Source: Lysinibacillus capsici (lineage in GTDB: Bacteria > Bacillota > Bacilli > Bacillales_A > Planococcaceae). From it: a stretch of 64,000 nucleotides of DNA. Under the pieces are notes generated by a model. That model did not search any database, was not told where the DNA came from, and saw nothing but the letters and a program-made list of their open reading frames with translations. Positions 18,117 through 27,707 of this stretch are shown here, piece by piece. Location: contig NZ_PXXX01000025.1 of NCBI RefSeq assembly GCF_003367505.1, forward strand, positions 1-64,000. Direction: 5' to 3'. A program made the position numbers and the translations under genes. The stretch's first letter is position 1; each line of letters begins with the position of its first letter.

Positions 18117-18166
18117 AGAATCTGCGAGATTTCCACGGCTTACCCGCAGAAAAGCAAGCAGATTCT
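18117..18166 (-). repeat. Hairpin repeat, copy 1 (intercistronic)
   Basis: AGAATCTGC (18117-18125) pairs with GCAGATTCT (18158-18166). The 3' part shares GCTTACCCG and the 19-base block GAAAAGCAAGCAGATTCTT with a second copy near 58629-58714. It lies between the binding-protein and dppB genes and may act as a partial terminator or mRNA stabiliser. The rest of the gap, 17988-18116, holds nothing else recognised. Confidence 0.65.
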
Positions 18167-18203
18167 TCACATTCCTTTGTTCAATTAAAAATGATGAAAT
18201 TTA

Positions 18204-19820
18204 CTATTGAATATCTACTGCATCTAAACGGTCAGAACCAGTAGGATGCGCAATGTAATTTGTAACTTTCTTGTTAGCAGCTAAAATTGGAATAGAGTGA
18301 GCAAGTGGAACCCATGGAGCATCTTCAGAAATAATTACTTGAGCTTGCTTATAAAGTTCATTACGCTTGTCTTCATCAATCTCAGTTTGAGCAGCTGTTA
18401 ATATCTTGTGTAATTCTGGATTATCATAGAACGTATAGTTATTAGAACCAATATTATCGCCGTCTAATAACGTGTATAGGAAGTTATCCGCATCCCCATT
18501 ATCGCCTGTCCAGCCAAGTAGGAATGCATCCGCTTCACCGTTTTGAGCTTTTTCTAAATACGTAGCCCATTCAAATGACACAATTTTAGATTTAATACCC
18601 ACGTCTTCTAAGTTCTTTTGAATCGCTTCAGCCACTTTTTGTCCGTCTGGCATGTATGGACGTGGTACTGGCATTGCCCATAGCTCAATTTCCTTGCCAT
18701 CGTAGCCTGCTTCAGCAAGTAATGCTTTCGCTTTTTCAGGATCATACGTATAGCCTGTCACTTCATCGTTATAACCAGAAATTACTGGTGGCATTGGGTT
18801 TTTCGCTGGCTCAGCTAGCCCTTCATAAAATGCATCTACTAATGCTTGTTTATCAATTGCATAGTTGACTGCTTGACGCACTTTTACATTATCAAAAGGA
18901 GGACGTGTAACAGTTAAACCAAGGTAACCAACGTTCATAGATGGACGTTCGATTAACTGTAAATTAGCATCACCTTCGATTGTTGCTTTATCAGATGGGC
19001 TTAAGCCATCAGCTACATCAATATTGCCTGCTAATAAATCATTTAAACGTGCTGAGTTTTCTGGAATAGAACGATAAATTACTTTATCTAATTTAGGATA
19101 GCCATCAATATAGTAATCCGGGTTTTTCTCAATTGTGATTGAATCATTACGTACCCAGCTAACAAATTTGAATGGACCTGTTCCTACAGGATTTGCAGAT
19201 AAACCTTCTTCATCTGCTTCAAATGCTGTTGGAGAAGCAATCGCAAATGGAGACATTGCTAAATTTTTCAGGAATGGTGCTTGAGGTTGACTTAACTTAA
19301 AGACAACTGTGTAGTCTCCCTCTGCAGTTACTGATTCAATTACTTGCTTATCACCAACGACAAATTGCGAACTAAAGTAAGGGTGTTTATCTGCACCTGT
19401 TTTCCAACGTTCAATATTTTTAACAACAGCCTCAGCATTGAAATCTGTGCCATCATGGAATTTCACACCTTCTTGTAGCTGGAAAGTATACGTTAAACCA
19501 TCCTCTGATGCCTCCCATGATTTGGCTAAGCCTGGTTGAATTGTTACATCTTGCTCTCCGAAGTTTACAAGTGTTTCATAAATATTAGCTGTCACTGTGA
19601 AGGATTCACCGTCTGTAACAACAGCAGGGTCAAGTGCTACAGAATCTCCACCACGACCATACACTAAAATTTTTGGTTCTCCACTGCTAGCTGTATCGCC
19701 ACCAGTTGAAGTATCTTTACTACCCGTATCCTTAGTATCTGAGCCGCCACATGCTGCTAAGATTGTCGAGAGAATAAGGAGTAGCATTACACCTAAAGTC
19801 CAAAACTTCTTTTTCTTCAT
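18204..19820 (-). CDS. Peptide-binding lipoprotein of ABC transporter (DppE/OppA-like)
   Basis: This 538-aa extracellular binding protein has a lipoprotein signal (MKKKKFW, hydrophobic core, lipobox LAAC with lipid-modified Cys24) and a Gly/Ser/Thr/Asp-rich linker. The SBP family 5 domain follows, with IQPGLAKSWEASEDGLTYTF and LQEGVKFHDGTDFNAEAVVK. Family members bind dipeptides, oligopeptides, nickel or glutathione; CodY-box context favours peptides. It sits between the ATPase and permease genes. The start is ATG with GGGGGAAA just upstream. Confidence 0.9.
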   Translation of the reverse strand: MKKKKFWTLGVMLLLILSTILAACGGSDTKDTGSKDTSTGGDTASSGEPKILVYGRGGDSVALDPAVVTDGESFTVTANIYETLVNFGEQDVTIQPGLAKSWEASEDGLTYTFQLQEGVKFHDGTDFNAEAVVKNIERWKTGADKHPYFSSQFVVGDKQVIESVTAEGDYTVVFKLSQPQAPFLKNLAMSPFAIASPTAFEADEEGLSANPVGTGPFKFVSWVRNDSITIEKNPDYYIDGYPKLDKVIYRSIPENSARLNDLLAGNIDVADGLSPSDKATIEGDANLQLIERPSMNVGYLGLTVTRPPFDNVKVRQAVNYAIDKQALVDAFYEGLAEPAKNPMPPVISGYNDEVTGYTYDPEKAKALLAEAGYDGKEIELWAMPVPRPYMPDGQKVAEAIQKNLEDVGIKSKIVSFEWATYLEKAQNGEADAFLLGWTGDNGDADNFLYTLLDGDNIGSNNYTFYDNPELHKILTAAQTEIDEDKRNELYKQAQVIISEDAPWVPLAHSIPILAANKKVTNYIAHPTGSDRLDAVDIQ

Positions 19821-19850
19821 CGAATTTCCCCCTATGAGTTTTTATATCAT

Positions 19851-20831
19851 TTAATGTTGGAGTGCCTCGTAAAGATGGCAAGCAACATAATGACCTGGTT
19901 TCACTTCTTGCATTTTAGGTACTACCTGTGAGCACTGATCCTTTTTAAACGGACATCTCGTATGGAAAGTACAACCGCTTGGCGGGTTTGATGCACTTGG
20001 AATATCTCCAGAAATGATGATCTGTTCCCGTTCAAACGTAGGATCTGGAACAGGAACCGAAGATAAAAGTGCTTGTGTATATGGATGAAGCGGTTCAGCA
20101 TATAAATCCTCACTCGCTGTCAGCTCAACTAATTTACCTAAATACATAACGCCAACTCGATTACTAATATGACGCACAACCCCTAAATCATGGGAAATAA
20201 AAATATAAGTTAGCCTTAAATCCTTTTGCAGCTTTTGCAATAAATTCAAAACCTGTGCCTGGATGGATACATCAAGTGCAGATACTGGCTCGTCCGCAAT
20301 AATTAAGCGTGGATTGGTCATCAGGGCTCTAGCAATGCCAATACGTTGCCTTTGCCCTCCACTAAATTGATGCGGATAACGTTTGATATGATATTCATTC
20401 AATCCAACAATCTCAAGTAGCTCCAACACTTTTTGTTTTCGCTCTTTGGCATTACCTATCCCATGAACAATAAGAGGCTCCTCTAAAATTTTGCCGATGT
20501 TATGACGAGGATTTAGTGAGGCATAGGGATCCTGAAAAATCATTTGAATATCTCTACGTGCCTTCCTCATTTCATTGTTGGATAATTCTGAAATCATTTT
20601 ACCTGCGAATTCTATCTTGCCTCCAGTTGGCTCTAGTAAACGCATTAATAAGCGACCCGTTGTGGATTTACCACAGCCTGATTCGCCAACAATTCCTAAT
20701 GTTTCTCCTTCAAAGACTTCAAAGGAAACATCATCTACAGCCTTTACATCCCCGGCATGTGAATTAAGGACTCCTTTTCGAATCGGAAAATATTTTTTTA
20801 ACCCCTCAACCTTTAATAACGCTTTCGACAC
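19851..20831 (-). CDS. dppF: Peptide ABC transporter ATPase (DppF/OppF type)
   Basis: This 326-aa ATPase has Walker [16 protein letters not shown], the signature [14 protein letters not shown] and Walker [14 protein letters not shown]. The C-terminal OppF-type region carries cysteines ([14 protein letters not shown]) that in relatives bind an iron-sulfur cluster. It works with DppD to drive import. The start overlaps dppD by 26 bases. The binding-protein gene follows after 30 bases. Confidence 0.93.
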   Translation of the reverse strand: MSKALLKVEGLKKYFPIRKGVLNSHAGDVKAVDDVSFEVFEGETLGIVGESGCGKSTTGRLLMRLLEPTGGKIEFAGKMISELSNNEMRKARRDIQMIFQDPYASLNPRHNIGKILEEPLIVHGIGNAKERKQKVLELLEIVGLNEYHIKRYPHQFSGGQRQRIGIARALMTNPRLIIADEPVSALDVSIQAQVLNLLQKLQKDLRLTYIFISHDLGVVRHISNRVGVMYLGKLVELTASEDLYAEPLHPYTQALLSSVPVPDPTFEREQIIISGDIPSASNPPSGCTFHTRCPFKKDQCSQVVPKMQEVKPGHYVACHLYEALQH

Positions 20832-21819
20832 GTTGCTCCACCTCCTGTTTTTCTAGTAAAAAACATCTCGATTTATGATTCTCTGCTGCTTCAAATAAAG
20901 GTGGTGTTTCCTGTAAACAACGTTCCATTGCATATTGACATCGTGCTGCAAAACGACAGCCTACTTGAATACTTCCTGGTTTCGGTACACTTCCAGGAAT
21001 GGAGTATAAATTTTCCTTTTTATAACGCATGTCAGGTACTGATTGAATGAGTCCTTGTGTATAGGGATGTTTAGGATTAGTGAAAATTTCATGAATCGGC
21101 GCCTCTTCCACTATTTGTCCTGCATACATAACAATCACTCGCTCACAGGTTTCCGCGACAACCCCCAGATCATGTGTAATTAACAACACAGCTGTATTCA
21201 ATCGTTTATTTAAGTCTTTCATAAGCTGTAAAATTTGGGCTTGTATTGTAACATCCAATGCAGTTGTAGGCTCATCTGCAATTAATACTTGAGGATCACA
21301 GACAAGTGCCATGGCAATCATCACACGTTGACGCATACCGCCAGACAGCTGATGTGGGTAGTCCTTTAGCAATTCCTCAGCACGTGGTAGACCCACCAAT
21401 TTCATAATTTCAACCGCTCTTGCAAACGCTTCCTTTTTCGACCATTTTGGATTATGGATTAATATAGCTTCCTTTAACTGGTCACCAATTGTGAACAAAG
21501 GGTTTAGCGAAGTCATTGGCTCTTGGAAAATCATTGCAATGTCTTTTCCACGTATTTTTTGCATTTGCTTATCCGTACATTTAGCAATATTTTTGCCATC
21601 TAGCAAAATTTCTCCACCCGTTATTTTACCTGGTGGTGATGGAATTAATCCCATGATGGACAGCGACGTAACACTTTTACCACTTCCCGATTCTCCTACA
21701 ATCCCTAAAATTTCTCCTTCATGGACAGAAAAATCGATATCGTCTACAGCAGGAATTTGCCCATTATCTGTGAAAAAGGTTGTTTTCAAACCTTTTATTT
21801 CTAGTAGTTTTTTCCTCAT
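20806..21819 (-). CDS. dppD: Peptide ABC transporter ATPase (DppD/OppD type)
   Basis: The 337-aa product has Walker [17 protein letters not shown], signature [14 protein letters not shown], Walker [13 protein letters not shown] and the Opp C-terminal cysteine region [14 protein letters not shown]. It is the first gene of the operon dppD-dppF-binding protein-dppB-dppC. GGGTGGGG precedes the ATG. A CodY-like box lies about 80 bases upstream, so induction on amino-acid limitation is likely. Confidence 0.92.
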   Translation of the reverse strand: MRKKLLEIKGLKTTFFTDNGQIPAVDDIDFSVHEGEILGIVGESGSGKSVTSLSIMGLIPSPPGKITGGEILLDGKNIAKCTDKQMQKIRGKDIAMIFQEPMTSLNPLFTIGDQLKEAILIHNPKWSKKEAFARAVEIMKLVGLPRAEELLKDYPHQLSGGMRQRVMIAMALVCDPQVLIADEPTTALDVTIQAQILQLMKDLNKRLNTAVLLITHDLGVVAETCERVIVMYAGQIVEEAPIHEIFTNPKHPYTQGLIQSVPDMRYKKENLYSIPGSVPKPGSIQVGCRFAARCQYAMERCLQETPPLFEAAENHKSRCFLLEKQEVEQRVESVIKG

Positions 21820-21899
21820 GTGTAACGCCCCACCCTACCTATATTTTACTTAAATGTATAATAATATTAATAGAATACTATAACTTTCGTTAAATTCCT

Positions 21900-21914
21900 T
21901 ATTTTCAGATAATT
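21900..21914 (-). promoter_or_regulatory. CodY-like box upstream of dppD
   Basis: The minus strand reads AATTATCTGAAAATA, 13 of 15 matches to the CodY consensus AATTTTCWGAAAATT. It lies 81-95 bases before dppD in an AT-rich region (21820-22115) with several possible -10 sequences. CodY repression of dpp is known in B. subtilis; binding here is inferred. Confidence 0.6.
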
Positions 21915-22115
21915 CTAACTAAAAATCCTTACTCTTTCAATCATTAATATTCTGCAAATTACATAGAATTTCTACAATAATCGCCTTCCATAATAATAAA
22001 ATCTTATAAAGAGATAATTTTTTACATTTTTCAAAAAAAAATAGCCTTCCATTTTCGAATAAATGAAAGACCTTTTTTGAAAAAATTTCTTAAACCGTGT
22101 AATTTTCGGGAAATT

Positions 22116-23861
22116 TTAATCTAAGTGCTGTACTTGGAATAAATTATAATATGTTCCTTGACTGTCCATTAACTGTTCATGTGTTCCACTTTCGATTAAT
22201 TGACCATGATCGATGACGAAAATCTTGTCAGCATGGGTAATTGTAGAAAGACGGTGCGCAATAATAATAGTTGTTCGTTCATGAGCAAGCTTGTCTAATG
22301 ATTCTTGAATCAGTGCCTCACTTTCCAAATCTAATGCAGAAGTAGCCTCATCCAGGATTAGAATCGGTGGATTTTTTAAAAATACACGCGCAATAGCAAC
22401 TCGTTGTTTTTGTCCGCCAGAGAGCTTTACTCCTCTTTCTCCAACCTTTGTGTCATAACCATTAGGTAGACTCATAATAAAGTCATGGGCATTTGCCGCT
22501 TTCGCAGCTTCGATGACCTGTGCATCTGTTGCATCTGGTCTCCCCATTAAGATATTCTCTTTGACAGAATCACTAAAAAGTATATTATCTTGCAGGACAA
22601 TACCAATTTGAGATCGTAAGGAATGTAAAGTGACATCCCGTACATCTTTTCCATCAATGGTCACTTGCCCGCTTGTTGTATCATAAAAGCGAGGAATTAA
22701 ACTGATAATCGTTGACTTACCACCACCACTCATCCCTACAAAGGCAACAGTCTCCCCAGGATTTATCGTTAAATCGATAGCATCTATAATAGGTGAGCCA
22801 GTTTCTTCATATTGGAAGGATACATTGTGAAAGCGAACCTGCCCATTTGCACGTGGGAGTTCACCAGCATAGTCCTTATCCTTCACTTCATAAGGTTCAT
22901 CTATTAAATCGAACATTCGATCCATTGAAGCGATTGACTGTGTTAAAGTTGTGGACGAGCTAACAAGTCGACGAAGTGGGCCATATAAACGTTCAATATA
23001 AGCAATAAAAGCAACCATTGTTCCAACTGAAAGTGACCCATTTATTACTTGATAGCCCGCATAGGCTATAACTAGTAATGGTGCTACATCTGTAATGGTA
23101 TTCACGACAGCAAATGATTTTGCGTTCCACTTTGTTTGATCAAGCGCTTTTTCTAAAAACTCACCGTTTGCTGAATCGAACAATTTTTGTTCATGCTTTT
23201 CTAAAGTAAAGCTTTTAATAATGCTCATACCAGCTACACGTTCATGTAAATAGCTTTGTACACCTGCAAGTGCTTGAGAACGTTTCCGTGTCAAATCTCT
23301 CAATTTGCCAAAAAAGTATTTCACACTGAAAGCATAAAATGGAAATGCGATCAACGCTACTAGTGTTAGCTTCACATCCATGGTTAGCATAATGGCAATC
23401 GCAATTACAATCGTCGCCAAATCTAACCAAACATTCATTAACCCCGTCATGACAAAGGTTTTTGTTTGTTCAACGTCATTAATTACCCTTGAAATAACAT
23501 CCCCTGCCCGTGTATTGGCATAATACCTTAAGCTTAAACGCTGTAAATGTGCATAAATTTCCTTACGAATATCAAATAGTACCTTGTTGCTTACGTGTTG
23601 TGCAAAATATTGTCGATAATACTCAATAGGTGGACGAATAATAAAGAACACAATAATAGTTCCACCTAGCCAATAAAATAGTTCTTTTGTTTTTTCTACA
23701 TCTGTTAAGTCATCTGCTGCAATAATATCGTCTAGCACAATCTTAATGAGCAGTGGAATAAATAGTGGAATAGCAAATTTTACTATACCAATGATAATCG
23801 TTAAAATAATTTCCCATGTATATGGTTTAACAAAGCGCATATATCGCTTAATGCTTCCCAA
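22116..23861 (-). CDS. ygaD: ABC exporter, fused membrane and ATPase domains (YgaD-like)
   Basis: This 581-aa half-transporter has an N-terminal membrane domain of six helices (about residues 15-310) and a C-terminal ATPase. The ATPase shows Walker [14 protein letters not shown], signature [13 protein letters not shown], Walker [13 protein letters not shown] and the switch His in IIAHRLST. It would act as a homodimer exporting lipids or drugs; the substrate is unknown. Its length and the ygaC neighbour fit B. subtilis YgaD. It reads the same way as ygaC, 179 bases downstream, with a terminator between. Confidence 0.85.
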   Translation of the reverse strand: MGSIKRYMRFVKPYTWEIILTIIIGIVKFAIPLFIPLLIKIVLDDIIAADDLTDVEKTKELFYWLGGTIIVFFIIRPPIEYYRQYFAQHVSNKVLFDIRKEIYAHLQRLSLRYYANTRAGDVISRVINDVEQTKTFVMTGLMNVWLDLATIVIAIAIMLTMDVKLTLVALIAFPFYAFSVKYFFGKLRDLTRKRSQALAGVQSYLHERVAGMSIIKSFTLEKHEQKLFDSANGEFLEKALDQTKWNAKSFAVVNTITDVAPLLVIAYAGYQVINGSLSVGTMVAFIAYIERLYGPLRRLVSSSTTLTQSIASMDRMFDLIDEPYEVKDKDYAGELPRANGQVRFHNVSFQYEETGSPIIDAIDLTINPGETVAFVGMSGGGKSTIISLIPRFYDTTSGQVTIDGKDVRDVTLHSLRSQIGIVLQDNILFSDSVKENILMGRPDATDAQVIEAAKAANAHDFIMSLPNGYDTKVGERGVKLSGGQKQRVAIARVFLKNPPILILDEATSALDLESEALIQESLDKLAHERTTIIIAHRLSTITHADKIFVIDHGQLIESGTHEQLMDSQGTYYNLFQVQHLD

Positions 23862-24008
23862 TTTATCATCACATCCTTACAAAAAGAAACAGACATCCGA
23901 AGATGAATGCCCTAAGTATTATAGCAATATTTTGATTAAAATACAGTTATGATGACTTTATAGCGAACTATTTTACCTTTACCTTAACAACACTCTGTCC
24001 CCTCCAAT

Positions 24009-24041
24009 AAAAAAACACCTATTAGTTAAACTAATAGGTGT
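24009..24041 (-). terminator. Terminator at the end of ygaC
   Basis: ACACCTATTAGTT pairs almost perfectly with AACTAATAGGTGT around a single loop base, and seven T follow on the minus strand. The arm touches the ygaC stop codon. Confidence 0.9.
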
Positions 24042-24592
24042 CATGATTGATCATCTGACTGCATATCAAGCTGGAACTTGTAACGATTTGTCCAGACATC
24101 GATGAAATCGGGTGCAAATGGTCCTCTTTTTTGTTGAATCCAGCTTATTAATTTATCGACATTGCGCTTTAAAATCTTATCTATGACATCAGGATAAGAC
24201 ATTTCCTTACGATGGAGCTCATATTCATCCTCGTCTAAAAGGGTATAAGACATGTCAGGAAAAACTTTAATATCTAAATCATAGTCGATATATTTAATGG
24301 CATTATTATCGAAAACAAATGGTGAGCTTAGATTGCAATAATAATACACACCGTCTTCACGTAGCATACAGATGATGTTAAACCAGTGTTCCGCATGGAA
24401 GTAGCAAATAGAGGGCTCTCTCGTTAGCCATGTACGACCATCGGATTCTGTCACAAGTGTCCGTTCATTCGCACCGATTACGATATTTTTCGTTCCTTTT
24501 AAAACCATCGTTTCTTGCCAAACACGGTGGATACGGCCATTGTGCTTATAACTATGTATTTGTATCGTTTCTCCTTCTACCGGTAATGCCAT
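24041..24592 (-). CDS. ygaC: Nucleoside tri-/diphosphatase YgaC (DUF402, UPF0374)
   Basis: The 183-aa cytosolic protein matches the DUF402 family, whose staphylococcal member hydrolyses nucleoside tri- and diphosphates. Conserved residues are visible in [11 protein letters not shown], the acidic [13 protein letters not shown] (about residues 100-112) that binds divalent metal, and [14 protein letters not shown]. Length is typical. It lies upstream of ygaD as in B. subtilis. The 318 bases between it and the gamma-SASP gene hold its promoter region and a terminator, nothing else recognised; ygaB, present here in B. subtilis, is absent. Confidence 0.88.
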   Translation of the reverse strand: MALPVEGETIQIHSYKHNGRIHRVWQETMVLKGTKNIVIGANERTLVTESDGRTWLTREPSICYFHAEHWFNIICMLREDGVYYYCNLSSPFVFDNNAIKYIDYDLDIKVFPDMSYTLLDEDEYELHRKEMSYPDVIDKILKRNVDKLISWIQQKRGPFAPDFIDVWTNRYKFQLDMQSDDQS

Positions 24593-24833
24593 TTTGTTAG
24601 CCCACCTTTTCGTCTATGCTACCTAAATCTAGCAGTCTCTAGTATATTATAGCAATGTGTACGCGAAAGGTGTAGTTAGAAAACCACAAATTTCACTACG
24701 CTATTTTGAATTTGTATAAAATTTAGTCAATTATAAGCGAATTTTATTATAATGTCAGCTTTGATGGGATTTTTTAGTTAATGCCATAGAGAATTTCCTT
24801 TTAAGCGGACGATTTACTTACCTAAACAATTTG

Positions 24834-24879
24834 AAAGGGGCTGTCTTTTTCATCTGTTCGGATTTAAGACAGCCCCTTA
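24834..24879 (-). terminator. Terminator after the gamma-SASP gene
   Basis: AAGGGGCTGTCTT pairs perfectly with AAGACAGCCCCTT around a 19-base loop. The T-run after it on the minus strand is short (TTTCAAATTGTTT), so it may act as an mRNA 3'-end stabiliser as well as a terminator. Confidence 0.75.
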
Positions 24880-24910
24880 GAGGTAAATGCAATTATGCAG
24901 TTACAAAGTG

Positions 24911-25090
24911 TTACTCACCTAGATCTTGGTTAGTTTTTGAGAAACGGCCAGAAGCTGGAGCTTTCTTTTGCTCTGCTTTCGCATTTTGCTTTTGCACTTC
25001 ATTTACGTCCGTTTCATAACCAAACTCTTCACTTTGACGTTGCATGTTTTTATTCGGTTGGAAATTTTGGTTGTTTTGTTTTTTCATCAT
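24911..25090 (-). CDS. sspE: Gamma-type small acid-soluble spore protein
   Basis: This 59-aa protein is very rich in Gln, Asn and Lys. It contains the gamma-SASP repeat pattern EFGYETDVNEVQKQNAKAEQ, ending in an SGRFSKT-like tail. Gamma-SASPs are amino-acid stores broken down by the Gpr protease in spore germination; EFGYETD resembles the Gpr cleavage region. Only one clear repeat is present, where B. subtilis SspE has two or three. GGAGG lies seven bases before the ATG. A sigma-G-like promoter is at 25111-25140. Its place between mutY and ygaC fits sspE of B. subtilis. Confidence 0.9.
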   Translation of the reverse strand: MMKKQNNQNFQPNKNMQRQSEEFGYETDVNEVQKQNAKAEQKKAPASGRFSKTNQDLGE

Positions 25091-25110
25091 TCATTCACCT
25101 CCACGCTAGT

Positions 25111-25140
25111 TATTGTGTACGGAGGTGATGACTTTTATGC
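25111..25140 (-). promoter_or_regulatory. Sigma-G-like forespore promoter of the gamma-SASP gene
   Basis: The minus strand has GCATA (25136-25140), an 18-base spacer and CACAATA (25111-25117), one mismatch from sigma-G consensus GHATR / CATNHTA. It sits in the gap after mutY and gives a very short leader before the ribosome site. Confidence 0.6.
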
Positions 25141-25167
25141 TCATGAATCAATGATTTTAAGAAGGAT

Positions 25168-26217
25168 TTATTTTCCTGCTGTTTGCTTTTTTACTTCATC
25201 CCAAATTTTTAGCATAGGCACAGGCATCGGTAAAAGTTCTATTTGCTCACGATTTAGCCAATCACCTAGCTCAGTCGATTCGCATTTTATATAATAGCTA
25301 TTTAAATGCCAAGTTAAATGTGAAAAAACATGTTTAAATGTAAGTAATTCATGTTTGGCTTGGACAATTACTTTATATTCCATTGTAAAGTTTTCTACCG
25401 AAGATTGGCTTGTATCAATCATTGGAAATTGCCATAGATTAGCTAGCAGGCCTTGCTCAGGACGTTGTTGCATTAAAAATTGTCCTTTGTCATTTTCATA
25501 TACGAGAACATCATATGTGAGATGCTTCATTTTTATCTTTTTTGATTTGACAGGTAATTTTTCTGGTTCTCCCTCATTAAAAGCTGTGCAATACTCTCTG
25601 ACTGGGCATAATAAACATTTTGGAGAGGTAGGTGTACAAATAAGTGCACCCAGCTCCATTAAGCCCTGGTTAAACGATGAAGCATGATCAGGATCAATTA
25701 GTTCCTCAACCGCACTTTCGAAAATTTTCTTCGTTTTGGGAATAGCTATATCTTCATGTATATCAAGCACTCTACTTAGAACCCGCATAACATTACCGTC
25801 AACTGCATGTTCAGGCTTATTATAGGCAATACTTAAAATAGCACCTGCAGTATAGGGACCAACACCTTTTAATTTAGATATTTCATGGCGATTGTCAGGT
25901 ACTATACCACCGTAATTTTCTATAACCTCACGAGCACCTGCTTGTAAATTGCGAGCACGAGAATAATAGCCAAGACCTTCCCAATGCTTTAATAAGTATT
26001 CTTGGGGTGCTTCTGCAAGCAAATCTAATGTTGGAAAACTTTCCATAAAGCGATTGTAATAAGGAATAACTGTGTCGACACGTGTCTGTTGTAGCATCAC
26101 TTCAGATACCCAAATTTTATAAGGATCTGTTGTGTGTCTCCACGGTAAATCACGCTTCTCTGTGTTAAACCAGTCAACTAATGATTGTCGAAATTCTGTT
26201 ACATATGGGTAATTCAC
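25168..26217 (-). CDS. mutY: A/G-specific adenine DNA glycosylase
   Basis: MutY removes adenine mispaired with 8-oxoguanine. The 349-aa protein has the catalytic Glu in SEVMLQQTRVDTV, a helix-hairpin-helix LKGVGPYTAGAIL, and the catalytic Asp in HAVDGNVMRVLSR. The [4Fe-4S] cysteines are spaced C-X6-C-X2-C-X5-C in the stretch ending KCLLCPVREYC. A C-terminal NUDIX-like domain (from about residue 230) recognises the oxidised base. It is complete and is flanked by yfhP and the spore-protein gene as in B. subtilis. Confidence 0.95.
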   Translation of the reverse strand: MNYPYVTEFRQSLVDWFNTEKRDLPWRHTTDPYKIWVSEVMLQQTRVDTVIPYYNRFMESFPTLDLLAEAPQEYLLKHWEGLGYYSRARNLQAGAREVIENYGGIVPDNRHEISKLKGVGPYTAGAILSIAYNKPEHAVDGNVMRVLSRVLDIHEDIAIPKTKKIFESAVEELIDPDHASSFNQGLMELGALICTPTSPKCLLCPVREYCTAFNEGEPEKLPVKSKKIKMKHLTYDVLVYENDKGQFLMQQRPEQGLLANLWQFPMIDTSQSSVENFTMEYKVIVQAKHELLTFKHVFSHLTWHLNSYYIKCESTELGDWLNREQIELLPMPVPMLKIWDEVKKQTAGK

Positions 26218-26414
26218 AGTGACCTCCGTTGTTTTTACGATTTAATTTATGATGAAAAGGGTATACAATGAAGAAAAGAATATTCGTGGAAGATCGACAA
26301 TAATCGTCGCTTTCGCACGAGTGTCAGAATATTTCAATATACCTTTTATTATGTTCGAAATAAAGTTGTATGCACATTGTACTCGATTTTAATGCATACT
26401 AGGAGTGGATATTT

Positions 26415-27401
26415 TTGGATTCAGGTACACATTTCGTTATGGGTATTGCCCTTGGCGGTCTTGCATTAGCTGACCCTGTAGTAGCCAATCATTCAATGAC
26501 TTTTACAGCAGTAATGGCAGGTACAATTATTGGCTCACAAGCTCCAGATGTCGACACTGTGTTAAAACTACGTAATAACGCCATCTATATCAGACATCAT
26601 CGAGGAATTACACACTCACTACCAGCTGTAGCTATATGGCCTATTTTAATTACAATTGTTTTATCACTGATTTTGCAAGATGTGAATGTGTTACATTTAT
26701 GGCTTTGGACATTTTTAGCTGTTGCACTTCATGTTTTTGTCGATATTTTTAACGCGTATGGTACACAAGCAATTCGACCTTTCTCTCGAAAATGGGTTGC
26801 GTTAGGTGTCATTAATACCTTCGATCCCATCATTTTTACCTTACATTGTGTAGGTATTGTGTTATGGGCATTTGGCACAAATCCAGTATGGACATTCAGT
26901 ATCATGTACGTGGTTATCGTGATTTACTATATTTTGCGTTTTGCTGTGCAAAAAGCAGTAAAAAACGCGGTGCATCATACTATTCAAGATGAAGAATATG
27001 TCATTGTAGCACCTACTATGCGCTTCTTCCACTGGCGAATCGCAGCAAAGTCCAAAACTCATTATTATGTTGGCCGTGCTTATGGAAGGACTGTTAATAT
27101 TTACGATAAATTCGAAATTAAGCCTTTGCCTAAAACTGCGCTTGTAGATGCTGCAATGAAAGATCCTAACTTAGCTGCATTTGTGTCTTTCTCTCCTATG
27201 TATCGATGGGAGATTTCCGAGCTTGAAAACGGCCTAATAGAAGTAAGGTTAATCGATTTGCGTTACCGTAGTGACAATCGCTATCCTTTCGTTGCCGTAG
27301 CACATTTAAATGATGCGAATGACATTATTACGTCTTACACAGGCTGGATCTTTACAGAAGATAAGCTACAGAAAAAACTACAAATTGGTGCGAGTAATTA
27401 A
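26415..27401 (+). CDS. yfhP: YfhP family membrane-bound metal-dependent hydrolase
   Basis: The 328-aa protein belongs to the DUF457/YfhP group of membrane proteins with a metal-dependent hydrolase-like motif. The N-terminus has conserved histidines (GTHFVMGIA, APDVDTVLKL, IRHHRGITHSL) and four or five membrane helices up to about residue 180. A soluble C-terminal domain follows. The substrate is unknown. The start is TTG 26415: AGGAG lies nine bases upstream and no in-frame ATG precedes MGIALGG. It is divergent from mutY, as in B. subtilis. Confidence 0.87.
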   Translation: MDSGTHFVMGIALGGLALADPVVANHSMTFTAVMAGTIIGSQAPDVDTVLKLRNNAIYIRHHRGITHSLPAVAIWPILITIVLSLILQDVNVLHLWLWTFLAVALHVFVDIFNAYGTQAIRPFSRKWVALGVINTFDPIIFTLHCVGIVLWAFGTNPVWTFSIMYVVIVIYYILRFAVQKAVKNAVHHTIQDEEYVIVAPTMRFFHWRIAAKSKTHYYVGRAYGRTVNIYDKFEIKPLPKTALVDAAMKDPNLAAFVSFSPMYRWEISELENGLIEVRLIDLRYRSDNRYPFVAVAHLNDANDIITSYTGWIFTEDKLQKKLQIGASN

Positions 27402-27407
27402 GCAGTA

Positions 27408-27436
27408 AACCCTGACCAATATTGGTCAGGGTTTTT
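27408..27436 (+). terminator. Bidirectional terminator between yfhP and yfhJ
   Basis: AACCCTGACCAAT and ATTGGTCAGGGTT form a near-loopless palindrome followed by a T-run on the plus strand. It serves the convergent yfhP and yfhJ genes. Confidence 0.85.
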
Positions 27437-27437
27437 A

Positions 27438-27707
27438 TTATTGTACCATATCATCACTAGCATCTAGTAAATGTATATACTTCGGATTGCGCCCTGCAAA
27501 AGCATGTAGTTTATCACCATAGCTAGCAATTAATTGACGAACAAGATTTTCTGTATACTCTGCCCCACGATAATCATACCCTGCTTTCGCGGCAGTTGAT
27601 TCAAAGTCACTCCATAACAACTCCACCCAAACCTGTGCCCGTCCAACAGACATCTGAGGATTCTTTGCAAGTAACTCTTGTGTTAGTTTCTCAATTTTTT
27701 CATCCAT
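27438..27707 (-). CDS. yfhJ: YfhJ family small protein
   Basis: The 89-aa acidic cytosolic protein has the WVELLWSDFEST motif (about residues 27-38), a conserved block of the YfhJ/WVELL family of Bacillales. The function is unknown. ATG follows the yfhH stop directly and GGTGGG lies upstream inside yfhH. It is the last gene of recX-yfhH-yfhJ. Confidence 0.85.
   Translation of the reverse strand: MDEKIEKLTQELLAKNPQMSVGRAQVWVELLWSDFESTAAKAGYDYRGAEYTENLVRQLIASYGDKLHAFAGRNPKYIHLLDASDDMVQ

Noticed and set aside
24831..25294. Three plus-strand frames opposite the gamma-SASP and mutY genes
   Set aside because: They are shadows of the Gln/Lys-rich spore protein and of mutY; Cys/Phe-rich composition is that of antisense translation.
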